NCBI GenBank assembly: GCA_030782805.1
Contig: JARJPL010000147.1
Coordinates: forward strand, 62,001-126,000
DNA from: Aschersonia sp. MBC 622
Taxonomy: Eukaryota; Ascomycota; Sordariomycetes; Hypocreales; Clavicipitaceae
DNA: 64,000 bases
Direction of reading: 5' to 3'
Part shown: in pieces, positions 32,991-44,789 of the stretch
Position numbering within the stretch: position 1 is the stretch's first letter
Layout: each line of letters opens with the position of its first letter
Position numbers and translations under genes: made by a program
Notes under the pieces: model-generated
What the model was told of the DNA's origin: nothing
The model's database searches: none
Seen by the model: only the letters and a program-made list of their open reading frames with translations

Positions 32991-33748
32991 TGCTGATCGT
33001 GCTGGCAGAAAAAAAAGCCCAGCACATTTTGTAACTAGAGGCGAATATCAAAACTCGCAATCGCTTCCAGACCGCGCACGCAAGGTAGCATCGTGTGAAC
33101 GCCTTTCTTTTTTCCCTTGCAACTTTTTTTTTTGTTTCCTTTTGCCTCTTGTCCCGGTACGGTCCCGCCGCGGCAAAACGTCCACCGTCCCGCGACGAAT
33201 CGGCGCCCGCTCTGTGTCTTACCCTACCACCATCGCCGAGGTACCGCCTCAGACGCATACTCTGGGCCACTTTGCGAGGTACCTGCCTCTGCTACGCTTA
33301 CTGCCTTGTAAATATTCTTATTGCGCTGCTTGCTTCTTGCTCTTGGTTCGATCTTGCAGATTCTGTCCCTGTGCCCTGCTGCAAGTGACGTATTGGGCCA
33401 TTTTTGCTTCTCTCCCACACACACCGCGCGCCGTTGAGTTGAGAAGCACCATTTTTACTCGCCAAACACCGCCGTCAATCGTCGCCGCATCCGATTTCGA
33501 CCATGTTGCCCGCCCAGTCATATTCTCCGTTCGATTGATCTGCCCGCCCCGACGTCCTTTCCTCCTCCTTCCACCCACCTCGGCCTCCTCCGCCGTTCAA
33601 CGTTCTTTGTTGGGCCATTCCGCCCCCTTTCTCTCCTCTACAGACTACACGTCCATCGCTTTTGGTCTTGCCACGCTCCTCGCACGCCAACCACACCCGC
33701 AGCGACACCCGCCAGCGCGGCCGCTCCGGTTGCGCGCCGCCCGCCATC
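32991..33748. other. Upstream region of the hybrid histidine kinase
   Basis: CT-rich leader-like sequence from about 33090 with several short open frames, none recognisable. It probably contains the promoter and a long 5' UTR. Confidence 0.5.
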
Positions 33749-36700
33749 ATGGTCGGTGCCGGTGTCGTGACAGAGGAGGCCCTTGACCCCCCTCCGCCTC
33801 CCCCACGTCTTTTTGAACGCCTGCGCCAAATTGCCGGCTATACCTGGGACGAATCTATTCACCCTATTCACTCGACATACGACTACTGGTAAGTTTTCTG
33901 CAGCCTGTTCCTCGTTGCCCACCGCCTCAATCATGCCGCCCTGTGGCGGCTCCTCATCCTGTCTTGGCTTTCACCTGGCCGCTACCCTTGTGTTCCCCCT
34001 CTTCTAATTCATGTTTCGTGCTGCAGGTACGTCTTTGGGACTCGATTTGTGCCACAGGCCCCGACACCTTCCACCTCGTCGCATCACACACCGAGCTCTA
34101 CACTGCCAGGCAAGCTGCGGCCCTCCACCTCGGACCATGCCGGCCAACAAACTCCGACATATACCCAGGACGGCGACCCCCTCCCCTCGCCTTCCAGCTT
34201 CCCGCGCCCGCCCTCTACCGCCTCCTCTACCTCTGCTACCGAGTCCTCCTACGCCGAAGAGCCCATCGTCGCCCGCATATCCTACCATACCGTCCGCGAG
34301 GAGCGCGCTTTTCAAATAAGCAAAACCTTCTTGGCCAAGGCCGATCCCCACGCCCACCACATTGTCAAGCCCATCGATCTCATAAGGCTGCCACCTACCT
34401 CGGGCGATCGTGGTGCCCTGGTCGTCACCGTCTGCCACCGTCTGGGCCCCAACTACCTCTTTGATGTACTCGACATGGGCCCCGCCCTCTACAGGGCACG
34501 CAAGGATGGCGAGTCCTTTCACTCTTACTCCGAGTTCGAAGCTGTGCCCAAGCAGGCTATTAGCTTGGAAAGCTTTCTTGATTTCGCTATAGGCGCCGCA
34601 GAGTGCCTCGAGATCCTCCACCATCACCACGGTATGATCCACGGCGAGATTCGTGGCGATGCCTTCCACTTCAACGCCGAGACGGGTCGTGTTCGAATTG
34701 TGTCTTTTGGCTCGGGATTGCGATCTTTTGAGCATGGCCTGACTAGCACCGGCTGGTCGACTCTGTCCAAGGAAATAGGCGCCAAAAATAAGCTCCTCTA
34801 CATAAGCCCCGAGCAGACGGGCCGCATGCCCGCTGAGCCCGATAGCCGCACCGACATCTACTCCCTCGGCGTGCTATTTTGGACTTTACTCGCCCGACAG
34901 CCTGTATTTAGCGGCGACAGCCCCCTCGACATCGTCCAGGGCGTTTTGAACAAGAAAATTCCCAACGTCACCACTATTCACATGGGCGTCCCTGACATCA
35001 TTGGACGCATCATCCAAAGGTGTACTGCCAAAAATGTGGCTGACCGCTACCTCTCCGCCAGTGGACTGCGCCACGATTTGCTTTTGGTGCAGGAGTACCT
35101 TGGTAAAGGAGATGTACAGGCTCTTGCTGACATGCAGCTTGGTACCAACGATGTAGCCTCTTTTTTCCTTTTGCCCACGGTCATGATTGGCAGAGACAAG
35201 GAGAGGAATGAGCTGCTTCGTGTCATTGACCGCGTTTCCAGAAGTCACTCGATACACGCCGTGGGCCCTCATCCTAAATCCTCCGACGGCTCTAGCTTCC
35301 TCAACGACGTCCTCGCCGATGACGCCTCTAGTGAAGGCGCTAGTTCCACTGGTGACGGCAACACCCGCCGAAGCGGCTCATTCACCCATGCCTCTATTAG
35401 CGATCAAAAGACGTTCAAGACCAGCTTTCAGTCCTCGCTGCCGGCCGATTCGCACAATTCCGACAGTGCCTCCACCTCACACTCGACCAACACCGTCCCA
35501 GCGCCTCGTATTACCCGTCGCTGGGAGCGTCACCAGTCCATGTCAAACGACACTCACTCGGCTGCCGATAGCTCTGCCTATGACGGAAGCCGTCACGGTG
35601 GTGTGGATTCTGGGGCGTCCACCTTGTCTCGACATCTCGGTACGGCCAAATTCAGGCGTAGGGGTCAATGCGAAGTCGTTGTCATCGAGAGCGCTGGTGG
35701 CATGGGCAAGAGTTGTTTGATACAATCTGTACTGCCTGATATTCGCAGACGTGGATATTGTGCCACGGCGAAATTTGACTCGGCTAGAAGAGCTGCACAC
35801 GGTCCTCTCATTAAGCTCCTGTCCTCGCTCTTTAAGCAAATTTGGGGTGAGAGAAACACAGACACGCCGTTCCACCAGGCGCTGAAGCAGTACGTCCGCC
35901 CCGTCTGGCCCACGCTGCATAAAATTCTGGGTCTGCCCGAGTTTCTACTAGGCCCGGCAGATACCGTAGCATCTCGTACCATTTCGTTGTCGCAGAATCC
36001 GGCGCTACGGAATACCAATCGTGGTGGCAAGCGCAGAGGCTCCTCACCAGGTATATCACCCAGCCCCTCCGCTGGCGGCCCCAGTATGGCTTCCCAGACG
36101 GCCCATGATTTTTTGCGTGCTGGTGTCTCGACAAAGACGAAACGATTCGTCAACACCTTTCTCGACGTTTTGCGCGTCTTTACACACTACAAGCTTATAT
36201 GCTTCTGCTTGGAGGACCTCAACTTTGCTGATGAAGAGTCTCTGGAGCTTATTTCACAAATCATCTCCTCGCGTATGCGAATGGTCATTATACTCACGCA
36301 TCGGCCCGAAGAACTCTCAGCCGACAAGATGCAGAGCGTAGTGTCACCCCCCGAGATTCAAGAACTGCCCAAGAGTAGTCGACCAACCGTAACGAAGCTG
36401 AGATTGGCCCCATTGACGGAAGCCGAGGTCTTGAAATATGTCGCCACAACACTGGCAAGACCAACCGACGACATACTGTCACTCGCCATGGTCATCCAGG
36501 CCAAGACGGCTGGCAATCCGTTCTATATACGAGAAATGCTCAGCATATGTAACCGCAAGCGATGCATCTGGTACAACTATCGCGACTCGCAATGGCACTA
36601 TGACCCAGACAAGATATTTGCCCAGTTTCAGGGCGAAAAAGACTTTGACGTGCTCGACACCGATTTTATTACCCGACGACTCAACGAACTGCCTGCCGCA

Positions 36701-39700
36701 GCTCGCGCCGTCCTTGCCTGGGCTGCTCTCATTGGGAGCTCGTTTTCTTTTAGACTCATTTGCCGTTTGATGAGTGGCGAGTTCGACTTTGATGACGGAA
36801 CTACACTTTGCGCTCTCGACTCCCCAATGCAAAGTAAATACACAGAAGGCGAGGCTATTGAGGGTCTGCAGGCGGCTGTGCAAGCCTACATTCTTGTGCA
36901 GAGTGAGGATGAAGATCGTTTTCGGTTCGCACACGACCGCTACATACAAGCCTCTTCGGGCCTGAAAGAATGCAACGAGCAAAAGATGCACTTTGTTATT
37001 GCGCAAACGCTAATGAAATATTATGCTGATAATCCAAGGGAACGGACTGGAGCTGCTAGTCACATCTGCAAGGCGGTCCCCTTGATCAAGGCGCGCGTCC
37101 CGGAACGAGAGCATTTCCGCAAACTCCTCACAGATTGCGCCCAAGATGCCGTCGAGAACGGAGCCCGTCCAACGGCTTCCAAATACTATAGCAAGGCACT
37201 CCAATTGCTGCAACCTAATCCATGGGAGTCGGAAAATACCGATGTCAGCTATGACGAAACTCTTCGATTATACCTGCGCACGGCCGAATGCTATCTCTAT
37301 ATGAGCAAGCTATCCAAGGCCAACGATTTACTGACCATCATCTTTGCCAACGCCAAAACACCATTGGACAAGGCTCCGGCCTACATCTTGCAGTCCCGCA
37401 TCTTTGCGCAAAACGGCAACTCCATGGCTGCTCTGATTTCACTCAAAGATTGCATGTCTACCATTGGTGTCAAAGTGGAACGAGAGCCAACATATGAAGC
37501 GTGCGATAAAAAGTTTGGGGCGCTGGCGACAAAGATCAAGTCAATGGACCGCTCCAAAATCACAACTGCCCAGCAGAGCTACGACCAGGTCATGACGTCA
37601 ATTGGCGCCGTGTTGTCTGAATGTCTGAGTGCTGCCTGGTGGAGCGACTGCTTGGAGTACTACTATCTCACCCTGGTAATGCTTGATACCCATCTCACTC
37701 GGGGGGCATTCCCGCAGTCTGGCATGGCATTTCTGAACATGGGGGTCATAGCTCTCTGTCGCTTTTCTATGGCAGAGTTTGCAGTTGAGCTCGGTATCAT
37801 GTCACAGGATCTGCTCTATGATGGGCTCGATATGTTCTCCATTGCTCGCGGTCAAATGCTTCATACATGTTTTCTTGCGCACATTCATTGCTCCTTGCCG
37901 CTCGCCGTGGCGCAAACTGAAGACGCTGTTGAATTGGCTTCTGTGGGAGGGGATCGAATGTCGACTATTCTCAGCTATGGACTTACTGCTCATGCCAAGT
38001 TCTTTGCGAGCGAAAATCTTGATGACTTGGAGAGCTACTGCCAATTTGCATGCGAAGAGATCCCTACCTGGCTGTCTGATACAAGAGGTGGTGTCATGAT
38101 TGTGGCTATTCGCCAAACATGCCGCGCTCTTCAAGGCAAGACTCGCGTGAACGATGCTATTGACATCATGTCTGATGACCAGCACAACGGTCCTCGATAC
38201 AAGAAATGGCTCATGACGCAGGAGCAAGAGAGCAATCGTGCCATTCTTCTATACGAAAGTGTTGAGCTGGTCAATTTATTCTTATACGGGCATTATGAAA
38301 GAGCCGTTGAACTAGGCAGAAAATGCTTCAATCACCTGAATGCCATTTGGTCTGCACGCAACAGCCGGCTCATTGTGCTGTTTTACGGTCTAGCCCGGGC
38401 TGGACAGCTTTTGAGACAGATGCAAGATCCGCGCTCGCCAACGGCCAACTTTTCAGCGCAGACACAGGAGATCGTCAAGGAAATGCAGGGCTTCGTCGAC
38501 AAGATTAAGCAGTGGTCAGCAGTGTCAGACATCAACTATCTCTGTTGGTCACGGCTGCTAGAGGCACAGATAGTGGAGCTGGTTGGAGATCATGGCGAAT
38601 CGGTGCAGCATTATGAAGAGGCACTTGATCATGCCAGTGAGCATGGATTCGTCTTTGAAGAGGCGCTGGGCAATTATCTCATGGCTGGATTCTTCCTTCG
38701 CCGGCGTGCGAGACGATCCGCACGATCCGCCCTGCTCGAAACCGTCGGGCTCTATCGTCAGCTGGGTGCTACCGGAGTAGCCAGAGCCATTGAGGAAGAG
38801 CACTCTTTGCTGCTTCGCGGACCTACCCGAAGCCACCAGACAGCCGACGCAGCCATTCAGACAGATTTTGTGTCGGACGCCACGTCGGACCAGTATCCTC
38901 ACGCGGATGGAGAGGACGACCACGAGCTTTCACGAGTCAATTCTCATACTCTTATGCAGGCCAAAGGCGACAGGATAGGAGCCTGGCGCGGTTCCATGAC
39001 TATGCAAAATGACGATGTGTCGGGGCTCCCCACGCTCGACATGATTGACCTGCACGCCATTCTGGTTTCTTCCCAGGTCATTTCCTCCGTCTTGCAGGTT
39101 GATGAGCTGCTCAAGACTATGTGTGATGTCATTCTACAGACTTGCGGCGGCTCGGCGACTCTGGCGGCTATTGTAGTGCAGGATCCTGATGGAGACGGCA
39201 ATTCGTGGTGCATTGCTGCCAGCGGTGATCCCGAAAAAGGCGCGTCTGCACACAACCCGGGACTTCCACTTGCCGCAAACTCATTAATTGCGGACAACGT
39301 CGTGCTGTACTGCACACGCTTCCGCGAAGCTGTTTTCATCCCTGACCTCAGCGTTGATGAGCGTGTAGGCAACGTCAACGACACGTGGCTGCAAAAGAAT
39401 CCACTTGGAAGATCCATCATTGCCATTCCCATTACGCACGGCGACAAGCCACTTCTTGGTGTTTTATATATGGAGGGCGAGCCTCGATCATTTACAGATC
39501 GCAATGTTACTGTGCTCCAGCTATTAGTCAACCAACTGGCCATCAGCTATTCCAACGCCCATACTATGAAGAATCTCGAAAAAGTGTCAGCAGAAAACCG
39601 GCTGATGGTGTCTGTCCAACGCCAGGCGCTGGAAAAGGCGATCGAGGCGGAAACCAAGGCCAAAGATGCTGAAGCCGAAGCCAACCGCAACGTCAAACTC

Positions 39701-41353
39701 GCAGAAGAGGCGGCCAAGGCAAAGTCCATTTTTCTGGCCAACGTGTCGCACGAGCTTCGCACGCCCCTCAACGGTGTCATTGGCAACTCTGAGCTGCTCC
39801 GGGATAGTGACTTGAATAGGGAGCAGCTGGAGATGGCCGACTCGATTCGAGTGTCTGCTGATCTTCTTCTGACTGTCATCAACGACATTCTCGACTTTTC
39901 CAAGATGGAGGCGGACAAGATGAAGCTCTACATTATCGCCTTTAACCCTGAAGAAATGGTTCGCGAGGTCGTCCGTGCTGTATCGTATAGCAACCGTGAG
40001 AAGACGTCCAAGAAGAATGTCAAGATCATCCAAGATATCAACTTGCCATCGATGCTGATTTATGGAGATCCGATTCGCCTTCACCAAGTTTTGGGTAATC
40101 TAATTGGCAACAGCCTGAAGTTTACAGAGGACGGTTCCATCACGATTGGAGCTCGCTTAGACTCGGAAACGGCCAAGAGTGCGACTCTCACCTTTTGGGT
40201 ACGAGACACGGGCATCGGCATCCATCCACAGCAGCTCGCGAAGCTGTTCCAGCCATTTAGTCAAGCCGATGCTGGAACGGCGAGAAAGTATGGAGGCAGC
40301 GGTCTCGGTTTGAGCATCTGCAAGTCTCTGATTGAGGTGATGATGAAGGGCAAGATCCGGCTGGATAGTGAAGAGACGGTCGGCACAACAGCCTGGTTTA
40401 CAGTCGTTTTTGAGAAGACGGAGGCGGATGTTTCGGCTGGCGATGCGCTGGCCAAATCGTCGCCGCCGATTGATCGATACTCGAGCCTGCCGCCGAGTTT
40501 CGAGCGGGCAATTGTTTCGCATCCGCCGATGAATCTGTCCAAGCTCGCAACCGAAGATATCCGCATCTGCATTGCTGAAGACAACCCAATCAATCAAAAG
40601 ATTGCCATTCAGTATGTGAAGCGACTGGGCTACTGCAACGTTGTGGCGTATGAAAACGGCATGAAGGCGATTGAGGGTCTACGCGCCAAGGCAAAGGATG
40701 GACAGCCGTACCACATTATCCTCATGGATGTCATGATGCCTGTCTTGGATGGCTACGAAGCTACGAAGCTTATTCGCAAGGACCCTATCGAGGCTGTTCG
40801 AAAAGTCCTCGTCATTGCCATGACGGCTTCGGCGATTCAGGGCGATAGAGAAAAGTGTCTGGCGGCGGGCATGAATGACTACCTTGCCAAGCCGGTGCGC
40901 GCCGATGTTTTGAGGCGGAAGCTGGACGCCTATGTTAATGCGCCAGAGCATGCATTCCCGACACCGTCGCCGAGCCCGCTGGAATTCTCGCAAGCCGAAT
41001 ATGACGCGAGAGTCAAGATGATGGCGGAATCTGGCAGCGAGCAGACATTGAGCGGCCAAGGCTCGCCGACGGACGCCAGCATGGACCCGATGGAGGAGGG
41101 CGCTGTATTTAACCAGCCGCTCAACTCGGAGGGGCTACACGCGTGCGACAGTCCCATTTTTGGCTCTTCGACGCCGTCATTTCCGTTGCGCAGCCGGTCC
41201 GCCCACAGCTCCATCTCGACGAATCCCAGTTTATCAAATCTGTCCAGCGACAAGAAAGAGGGCAGCGGCGGGCGGGCAAGTGCCGATGACAATGGAAAGT
41301 CGACGGCAGCAGACAAGAATGCCACCTTGACGAATGGCCAGAGGGACAGTTGA
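33749..41353 (+). CDS. Group X hybrid histidine kinase with kinase-like, ATPase and GAF domains
   Basis: Two exons, 33749-33888 and 34027-41353, give 2488 residues. Order of parts: an N-terminal protein-kinase-like domain (about 90-400), in which the catalytic HRD-type loop is replaced by MIHGEIRGDAFHFN while YISPEQTGR is kept; a STAND/AAA-type ATPase with Walker A GGMGKS (Lys608) and LEDLNFADEE as Walker B; a long helical-repeat region; a GAF domain (from about 1720); HisKA with phospho-acceptor His1955 in NVSHELRTPLNG; HATPase with GNLIGNSLKFTEDG and DTGIGI; and a C-terminal receiver with EDNPINQK, Asp2281 in LMDVMMPVLDGYEA, and KPVRADVL. This is the architecture of S. pombe Mak2/Mak3 and Candida Chk1, oxidative-stress or quorum sensors feeding a phosphorelay. 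A Ser-rich low-complexity linker lies near residues 415-560. All catalytic histidine-kinase residues look intact. Confidence 0.95.
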
Positions 41354-42076
41354 TGGGCTGCCTAACAACCAAGACTTCTATGAGCATGCGGAATTGTTGG
41401 AGCCGCCGAGGGTTGTCGCTAATGTGTATCCATACCCGATTCCCTTGTTCTCTTTGGGCATTTGTTCTGCTTTTTATTCATCTTTAGCGAAAGTTGGCTT
41501 ACTCGTTTTACTTTATTGCTTTTCTCGTCCCATTTCCTTGGATTAGAATTGGCGTTGATAGCATATGGTCATGACACGAACGGGGAAGGGAAACGAGAGC
41601 GGGACTTTTGGTTTATCAAAGCATTTTTTTTTTTTTTTTGATTTTTACGAATTTATTCCTTGATTACTCATTGTTACATTTTCCTAGAAATTTGGTTTAT
41701 CAAAGCCTTTTTTCTGAATTTTACGAATTTATTCCTCGATGACTCTTTGTTACGTTTTCCTAGACTTTTGGATCATGAGGCTGAAACGTGTGTATGTAAT
41801 TCGTTGCTTGCACGAGGGCAGATTTCTCGGGCATAAAACAAAGGTATAGACAATGAGCTCGTGAACCTAGACACAATTCGTAACTGAACTGTGTAATGTG
41901 TGCCTCTGTCAAGTGCTTCGCAAAAGGAGAGAGAAGATTTTGTTCTTCTCTAGCAAAAAAGGTTATAGACTATGAAGCGTTTTCATAAGCCTTTGCATTT
42001 GCATCATAGCCCAGGGAAAAAACCCAAGTTGGGGGAAAGAAAAACCCGAAACAAGACTTTTCGTAGCCGTTGCAAA
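41354..42076. other. 3' flank with tandem duplication
   Basis: Downstream region of the kinase gene. It contains an approximately 80-base tandem duplication (separate entry) and a T-run at 41624-41639. No gene seen. Confidence 0.5.
41604..41767 (+). repeat. Imperfect ~80-base tandem duplication
   Basis: Copy 1 at about 41604-41688 and copy 2 at about 41691-41767. Both run from a TTTGGTTTATCAAAGC block through TTACGAATTTATTCCT to GTTACRTTTTCCTAGA. Several differences are C/T or G/A transitions, for example TTGAT versus TCGAT and ACATT versus ACGTT. Confidence 0.85.
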
Positions 42077-42417
42077 TCACTGTCTGCAGCAGTAGACCTT
42101 GGCGCCCCTCCAGCAATTCATCCGTTCTCGTTGTATCAGACGCCAGCCAGCCGGGCAGGAGCCCTGGCAGAAAGGAGCCGTGCCGAACCACAGGCAGGTC
42201 TCGTCGGCAAAGTAGTCTTTTCCAGCGACTGGTGTAGTGGTGCCGGAAGAGGCAACATCGGACGGGTCGTCTTTGGGAACAACTTTTTTTTGGTCAGTCT
42301 TGGCTCCAGGAACATATATTGGCCAGCTGGCATAATGCAAGAACCTCATGAGAGAGGCTTACCAACGGCTGCGAATGTGGCCGCAGAAAACAGAGCGAGG
42401 ACAAGTTTGTAATGCAT
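42077..42417 (-). CDS. Small secreted cysteine-rich protein
   Basis: Two exons, 42417-42363 and 42303-42077, give 93 residues. The first exon encodes a signal peptide (MHYKLVLALFSAATFAAV). The mature part begins with a charged Lys/Asp/Thr segment and ends with a cysteine-rich domain: DETCLWFGTAPFCQGSCPAG, then W, an Arg-rich turn, NCW and a final YCCRQ. The six cysteines are spaced C-x7-C-x3-C then C-x7-CC. The TAPFCxGSC block recurs in small secreted proteins of many fungi. I know no proven function for them, and effector or antimicrobial roles are only inferred. The 59-bp intron has a GTAAGC donor but an unusual GAG acceptor; the more orthodox CCAG upstream gives a frame without the cysteines. 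A TATATAAA box lies about 100 bases upstream on the same strand. Confidence 0.75.
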
Positions 42418-42515
42418 GACGTAAATAAGTGGTCAATGGAATATTGTGTGTTTATTGTAAGTGTGGATGATGTGTTTGCGTTGTTGGAAAAAATAGCAAA
42501 GCACGAGAAGAGCGG

Positions 42516-42526
42516 CTTTATATATA
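42516..42526 (-). promoter_or_regulatory. TATA box of the secreted-protein gene
   Basis: Read on the minus strand the sequence is TATATATAAAG, ending about 100 bases before the ATG at 42417. TATA boxes this clear are uncommon in the other promoters here and fit an inducible gene. Confidence 0.5.
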
Positions 42527-44789
42527 CTAACTTGGGAGCAACGGGCAGCAAGGGTTCAAGTCTGGATTTTACTTGTCTCTGACCCTCCTTTCAGAAGTAG
42601 CAGTGTCGTGACGTTGAGGCTGAAGGTATCATGATCGTGTATCTGCCATGCAACGCCACAGGTGTTCAGCTACCCATGCTTGTCTTGGGGCGGTGGCGAT
42701 TTTCAGGGTCCTATTCTGGAGCGATTGCCCGACAACACTACCAAACTACTCTTGCAGCATGCAAGTACTACGTATATTAAAGAGAATGCAGTGGTCAGAA
42801 AAGGAACTTTAGCAGGGTTAGTCTCTCACGCCCATGTCTTGGATGCTGGGTTTTCCAGATCGTCGCTTTGCTCGACTTTTTGGGGAGCAAGCGAATACCA
42901 GAGAGCATGGGCAACGCTCTCACAAGACTGTCTAATCTTGTTTCCAGAACAAGAACACGACATTTGAGGATTCAGAGACAACACACACCCCCCCGCTCTA
43001 CCATGTTGACACAAGTCTCCCCGGACAAAGTCAAAGAAGCCTTTTGGTACCATCTTGGAAAGAAAGAATTGCTCAAATCTTGAGCGACGGCTGAAGGTTC
43101 GAAGCTGAAAGCTGAAAGGAACTGCACGGCAGTCGGCCATGTCGTACAGAAATGTCTCTGTCATGGTGCAGTCATGGCTAGCACTGCCGCTGGAGTCTGC
43201 TAGACACGGTCGTCTGGCAGATGTTCGCCTTGGAGCTATCGATGCACTCAGATGATTCTTTCTTTAGCCGGTAGTGATTGCAGAATGAGATTCAGTGTTG
43301 GATCTAGGCGTCAAGGTTTAGGACAAATCTCTAGGTAAAAATCTATCCTACTCAGTACACAGAAACAAGTACAGTATGAGCGGCAAGTAATGACTTTCGT
43401 TAGTCACAGTCAAAAGGCATATCAGACAGTGGCATTGCCGCAGTGGTATTTCGGACAGGTGTCTTGCTCTCCTCCCAACACGACACGACACGACACGACA
43501 CGACACGGCGCGGCCCAACTTACACGACAGCGTTTGCCAGATGCACTATATTCCTTTCGCGGAGGAAAGCTGAGATGTAAGCAATATATGAGCAAGTGCC
43601 TAGAGAACGGCCCGACATCTTTGTCTTGTGCACAGATTTCAGAATATAATTTCGGTCGTGGCTGCCATGTCTTTGTAGCCAAGCAATACCAGATTTGCCG
43701 AAAATTGAAAAGCCGACAGCCAGAATGGCACATGACACTTGAATGATGGTGAGCTGTTATTCGGGAAAAATGCCACTTCTGCACAGTAGTAACAGCAGGC
43801 GCTGTCATGGTCAGCGTTTGTTTGCACACTGTGATTCCGCTTCACAAGGCAACCCTACCCTTACGTCTCTATGACCGCCGTCAATATTAGCTGGAGACGG
43901 CGGCTACACCACCCCAAGCAGTGAAACAGGTTATTGTCGCAGTTTTGTTTTTTCCAGATGTACCGCAAGAATCAAGTTGATTATTGTTGACGTGATGGAA
44001 TTCCCATGTTAGATGGACGCAATTGGGTAAAACAAGTAGGGCCGTCACGGGTATTGAAAGCTTCATTGATATCGCTTTTGCAGATCCTACGCTTGATGGA
44101 TGACCTCCGTTGTCGGAGCTGCTCTCGTATTTCTCTTCCGTCTCGCCACGGGCTTGTGCTTCAGTGTCCTACGTTCTACGTTGGGCAATTATATATATAG
44201 TAGTCGCAGTATTCCTCCCCTCACTTGAACCTACAGGAGACTTTAGAATGAATATTGACGTTATACTTTTAAAAAGAGGGAATTTGGGTATTTCGATAGA
44301 ATCTAGTGGACATGGAGAGGATGTGGCGGCTGCAGGAGACGACGCCAAATATACAGGCCCGCGGCCGAGCGGGCGCACAGCGATGGCCTGGATTTCTATG
44401 ATGCCGAAATCGTGAATGAAAATGGAATTCTACATGTAAAACTTTTCATTCACGAAGCGATAATGGCCAATGATGCAAAACAAAAATAGTCGGCATGCTC
44501 GTAAGCGCCTGGCAGGGACGGGGCAGATGACCTGCCAGAGTAGAGCAGGCAGGCAAGCCCACAAGAAGGAAGTTGATGGGGACCCCTCACTCCTGCACTG
44601 CAAGGCCAGGCAGCGAATACCTCATAAATCTTGATGGGTGGCCTTTATTTCCATCTTTCTTCATAGCCTTGATCTTTGCATTAGTCGAGAATTGCTGATT
44701 TTTTATACATCGTTTACGGTTGTATTCTTCCGGTTTCCTTATCCACCAAAGTTCACCATCATCACCTACTCTGGTACATCATCACGCCC
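42527..44789. other. Gene-poor region upstream of the F-box gene
   Basis: No gene recognised; frames at 42662-42967, 43390-43746 (plus) and 43422-43829 (minus) are featureless. A short (CGACA)n run lies at about 43481-43507, a TATATATATA stretch near 44190, and a 13-base inverted repeat at 44410-44455. From about 44640 the sequence is T/C-rich, probably the F-box gene leader. Confidence 0.4.
44410..44455. repeat. 13-base perfect inverted repeat
   Basis: TCGTGAATGAAAA at 44410-44422 is matched by TTTTCATTCACGA at 44443-44455, with a 20-base spacer. It is about 335 bases upstream of the F-box gene start. Confidence 0.85.
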
